Source: Prorocentrum cordatum (Eukaryota; Sar; Dinophyceae; Prorocentrales; Prorocentraceae). From it: DNA of 64,000 nucleotides. Each line of letters begins with the position of its first letter. The stretch's first letter is position 1. Position numbers and translations under genes: made by a program. Positions 62,285-64,000 of the stretch are shown one piece after another. The notes beneath the pieces are model-generated. The model had not been told where the DNA came from and did no database searches. It worked only from the letters and a program-made list of their open reading frames with translations. The stretch covers positions 499,983 to 563,982 of the forward strand of contig CAUYUJ010017815.1 of NCBI GenBank assembly GCA_963575745.1, given 5' to 3'.

Positions 62285-62495
62285 GACCGGTGGGTCGGCA
62301 CGAGCGAGCTCATCGGCAAGCGTGGGCCGAAACTTCACGACCCTGCAGTTGGCATCGCCTTCGTCTCGGGCTACGCCGTGATCGTGCCCACGGGCCCGTC
62401 GCACCTGCTCTGCTCGTCGATCGGCGTCATCAGCAGCTGTCTGTTCCTGCTACTCCCGGAAGATCACAGCCCGACCGCCAAGAAGTTTCTGCACG
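62285..62495 (+). CDS. Exon-like fragment with hydrophobic segment, cut by a MITE
   Basis: One + frame reads RWVGTSELIGKRGPKLHD, then a hydrophobic stretch (VGIAFVSGYAVIVPTGPSHL, SSIGVISSCLFLLLP) and EDHSPTAKKFLHE. Composition is protein-like with one or two possible membrane segments. The sequence runs straight into MITE M1 copy 2 at 62491. No family is recognised and no splice sites are certain. Confidence 0.3.
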
Positions 62496-62698
62496 AGCGA
62501 AATGGGTACGGAAAGAATGGGTACAATGCCCAACAGCAGTTCCTGTTCATCTTGAGCAGGACTCGCTGTCCGCGCCGCCGCGGCCTGTCTCCATTCGAGA
62601 CAAAAGGCCGCCTGCCCAACACCGGCCGCTGTTGGTTTGGGACAACATTTGTTGTTGGGCATTGTACCCATCTTTTCCGTACCCATTCCGGGCGTCCA
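62491..62698. mobile_element. 208-bp MITE, family M1 copy 2
   Basis: Same element as 56770-56978, with the inverted termini CGAAATGGGTACGGAAAGAA and TTTTCCGTACCCATTCCGGG. The outermost left ~7 bases are diverged (GCACGAG against GGACGCC). It lies 5.5 kb from copy 1 in the same orientation. Confidence 0.8.
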
Positions 62699-63334
62699 AA
62701 TATGTGTTCGTCGCCCCCCCAGTGGCGGCGCGCGCACCGAGAAGTCTTATAGTATACGCGTCGTGCTGGGCGGTTTCTGGCCACAACGCTCGGGAAACGA
62801 TGTGCTACAGGAGGGGTATGCTCTATGTTCGGGTCGGACGCGCGCCTCCAAGGAGGATGTATAGTTTTAGTATGTGTCTGTGCGTCCCAGCGCACACTGC
62901 AGTGGTACCGCGTGCTTCTGAGATCTCCGAGTCGTACTGTGCGTCGGATCGGTCGAGCGCTGGAGCTCGTGCACTATTCCAGCATGTGGGCACACAGATA
63001 TAGTGCTGGCTCGCTGGCATCCAAAAGTTACAGAGGGCTCGCAAGGGACATCTTAAGCTGGGATGTCACCACCAACGGGGCACACAGGGTCGGCACGAAA
63101 ACCTGGCACGCGGGAGAAACTTACGCCAGGAACCAGTGGGCGGCACCCGATTGGGGGGTTCCCTGAACATCTGCCAGACGTGTGAGATTGTTTCCGTGCA
63201 GGCACGTTTGTAATCTTTTAATTCACAGCATATTGGAAACTCACTAGTATCTTCTCTTCGCAAGTTGTTTGATCGTTCAGCTAGCCTGATCTTGCACGCA
63301 GCCGCGAACGGCGCTATCAACGCCAATCGCTCGA

Positions 63335-63525
63335 ATGAGGATCCGAACCCGAAGCACCAGCGCATCGCCTACGACACGCTTAAGAAGCATCCTCATGAAG
63401 CCGCCAAAGCGTGCCCTGACGGAGCGCCTCCTGCCGCAGTGGTCCGAGCACGCTTCCGACGTTGCCGACATCGATTTCGACCGACGTGCCAACGTCACCA
63501 AGAAAGCGCACGTCCACGTAGGCCT
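63335..63525 (+). CDS. Exon-like fragment, unknown product
   Basis: The frame contains ILMKPPKRALTERLLPQWSE then HASDVADIDFDRRANVTKKA and reaches a possible donor context GTAGGCC near 63519. Composition is ordinary and unlike the repeats. No family is recognised. The remaining bases to 64000 and 62699-63334 hold nothing I can support. Confidence 0.25.
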
Positions 63526-64000
63526 CAGGGTGTCTCTTTCGTCCCTCGTTCATTATCCCTCTTCCGCCTCGTGCTGTCTTCGTCCCACTTGCGCTGTCCG
63601 CGTAGTGGCCTGTTCATTTGTTTCCGCTGATCGACACTGTTGACGGTTCGCGGCCTCTTCCGCGTCACTCGCAATCAAAGAAGTAGGCCGCAAAGCTCAA
63701 GTGCTTGGGTGGCTGCTGCGCCAAGGACGAGTGGAAACACCCGCCGGGTGCTTCACTCTGTGGAGCCCCGCCTACAGCAGTGCCGTGATGCGTGCCCATT
63801 GCCAAACCGTTTCCATTGCTTGGGCCCCTTCGCCGAGCAGATCACGGACCTGCAGCCAGCGTTCGTCGCCACCGAGACCTATCAGGTATTCAAGCACGCC
63901 AAAATCACGATGGTTCAATCATTTCTATTTTGCGATACATATCCTCACCTGCACGTACTGATCGACGGTCTCGCATTGACGGCCGCGCGCCTATGCCGCT

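Overview
The window reads as nuclear DNA of a core dinoflagellate. Two exact copies of the 22-nt dinoflagellate spliced leader (DinoSL) lie in it (15345-15366 and 57995-58016). It is GC-rich, crowded with GGA/CTC triplet tracts, satellites and small foldback elements, and has no rRNA, tRNA, CRISPR or operon-like structure. The species cannot be fixed from sequence alone. Almost everything that looks coding belongs to retroelements; no complete host gene could be recognised with confidence.

The main find is a ~15.56 kb tyrosine-recombinase (YR) retrotransposon at 31477-47036. It has the split direct repeat plan of the Ngaro/PAT branch of the DIRS order: A1 (31477-31581), coding region, B1 (46476-46685), A2 (46686-46790), B2 (46827-47036). 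The two B copies are identical over 210 bp and the A copies differ at 2 of 105 positions. ORF1 (31655-39925) carries N-terminal hydrophobic segments, a long Gag-like region with a CCCH knuckle, a C5-methyltransferase-like domain and most of a reverse transcriptase (RT) with an LMDD motif. A one-base frame change inside the RT leads into ORF2 (39907-41802): RT thumb, RNase H and a second methyltransferase-like domain. ORF3 (41810-45916) has a complete YR active site (R-K-HxxR-W-Y) fused to a host-like RNA-binding tail (dsRBD-like, RRM, Cys-rich zinc finger, RS and Gly/Lys repeats). The element sits in a 'GGCCGTCTTGG' satellite and is far larger than known relatives.

A second story is at 15.3-22.9 kb. 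Two copies of another retroelement family share a ~90-bp head and a ~235-bp tail. In copy B (18182-22942) the head follows a polypyrimidine-AG splice acceptor. In copy A (15367-17989) the spliced leader replaces everything upstream of exactly that junction. Copy A therefore looks like a trans-spliced, SL-capped transcript that was reverse transcribed and reinserted. Copy B encodes an RT-RNase H split by one TAG codon. A second spliced leader (57995-58016) begins a degraded LINE-like region (58017-61916) with an ORF1-type domain and a C-terminal zinc motif; another LINE C-terminus lies at 6265-7125.

The rest is repeats: foldback/MITE-like elements (10161-10275 with a 5-bp target duplication; 11414-11595 and 29777-29925; 56770-56978 and 62491-62698; 8410-8545), a GATC satellite (28830-29105), a GAATTC-rich AT island (26424-26640), a telomere-like degenerate tract (48470-48990), repeated composite modules around the YR element, and long triplet tracts. 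A few exon-like fragments and one small Cys-rich secreted-peptide candidate (12938-13126) are listed at low confidence.
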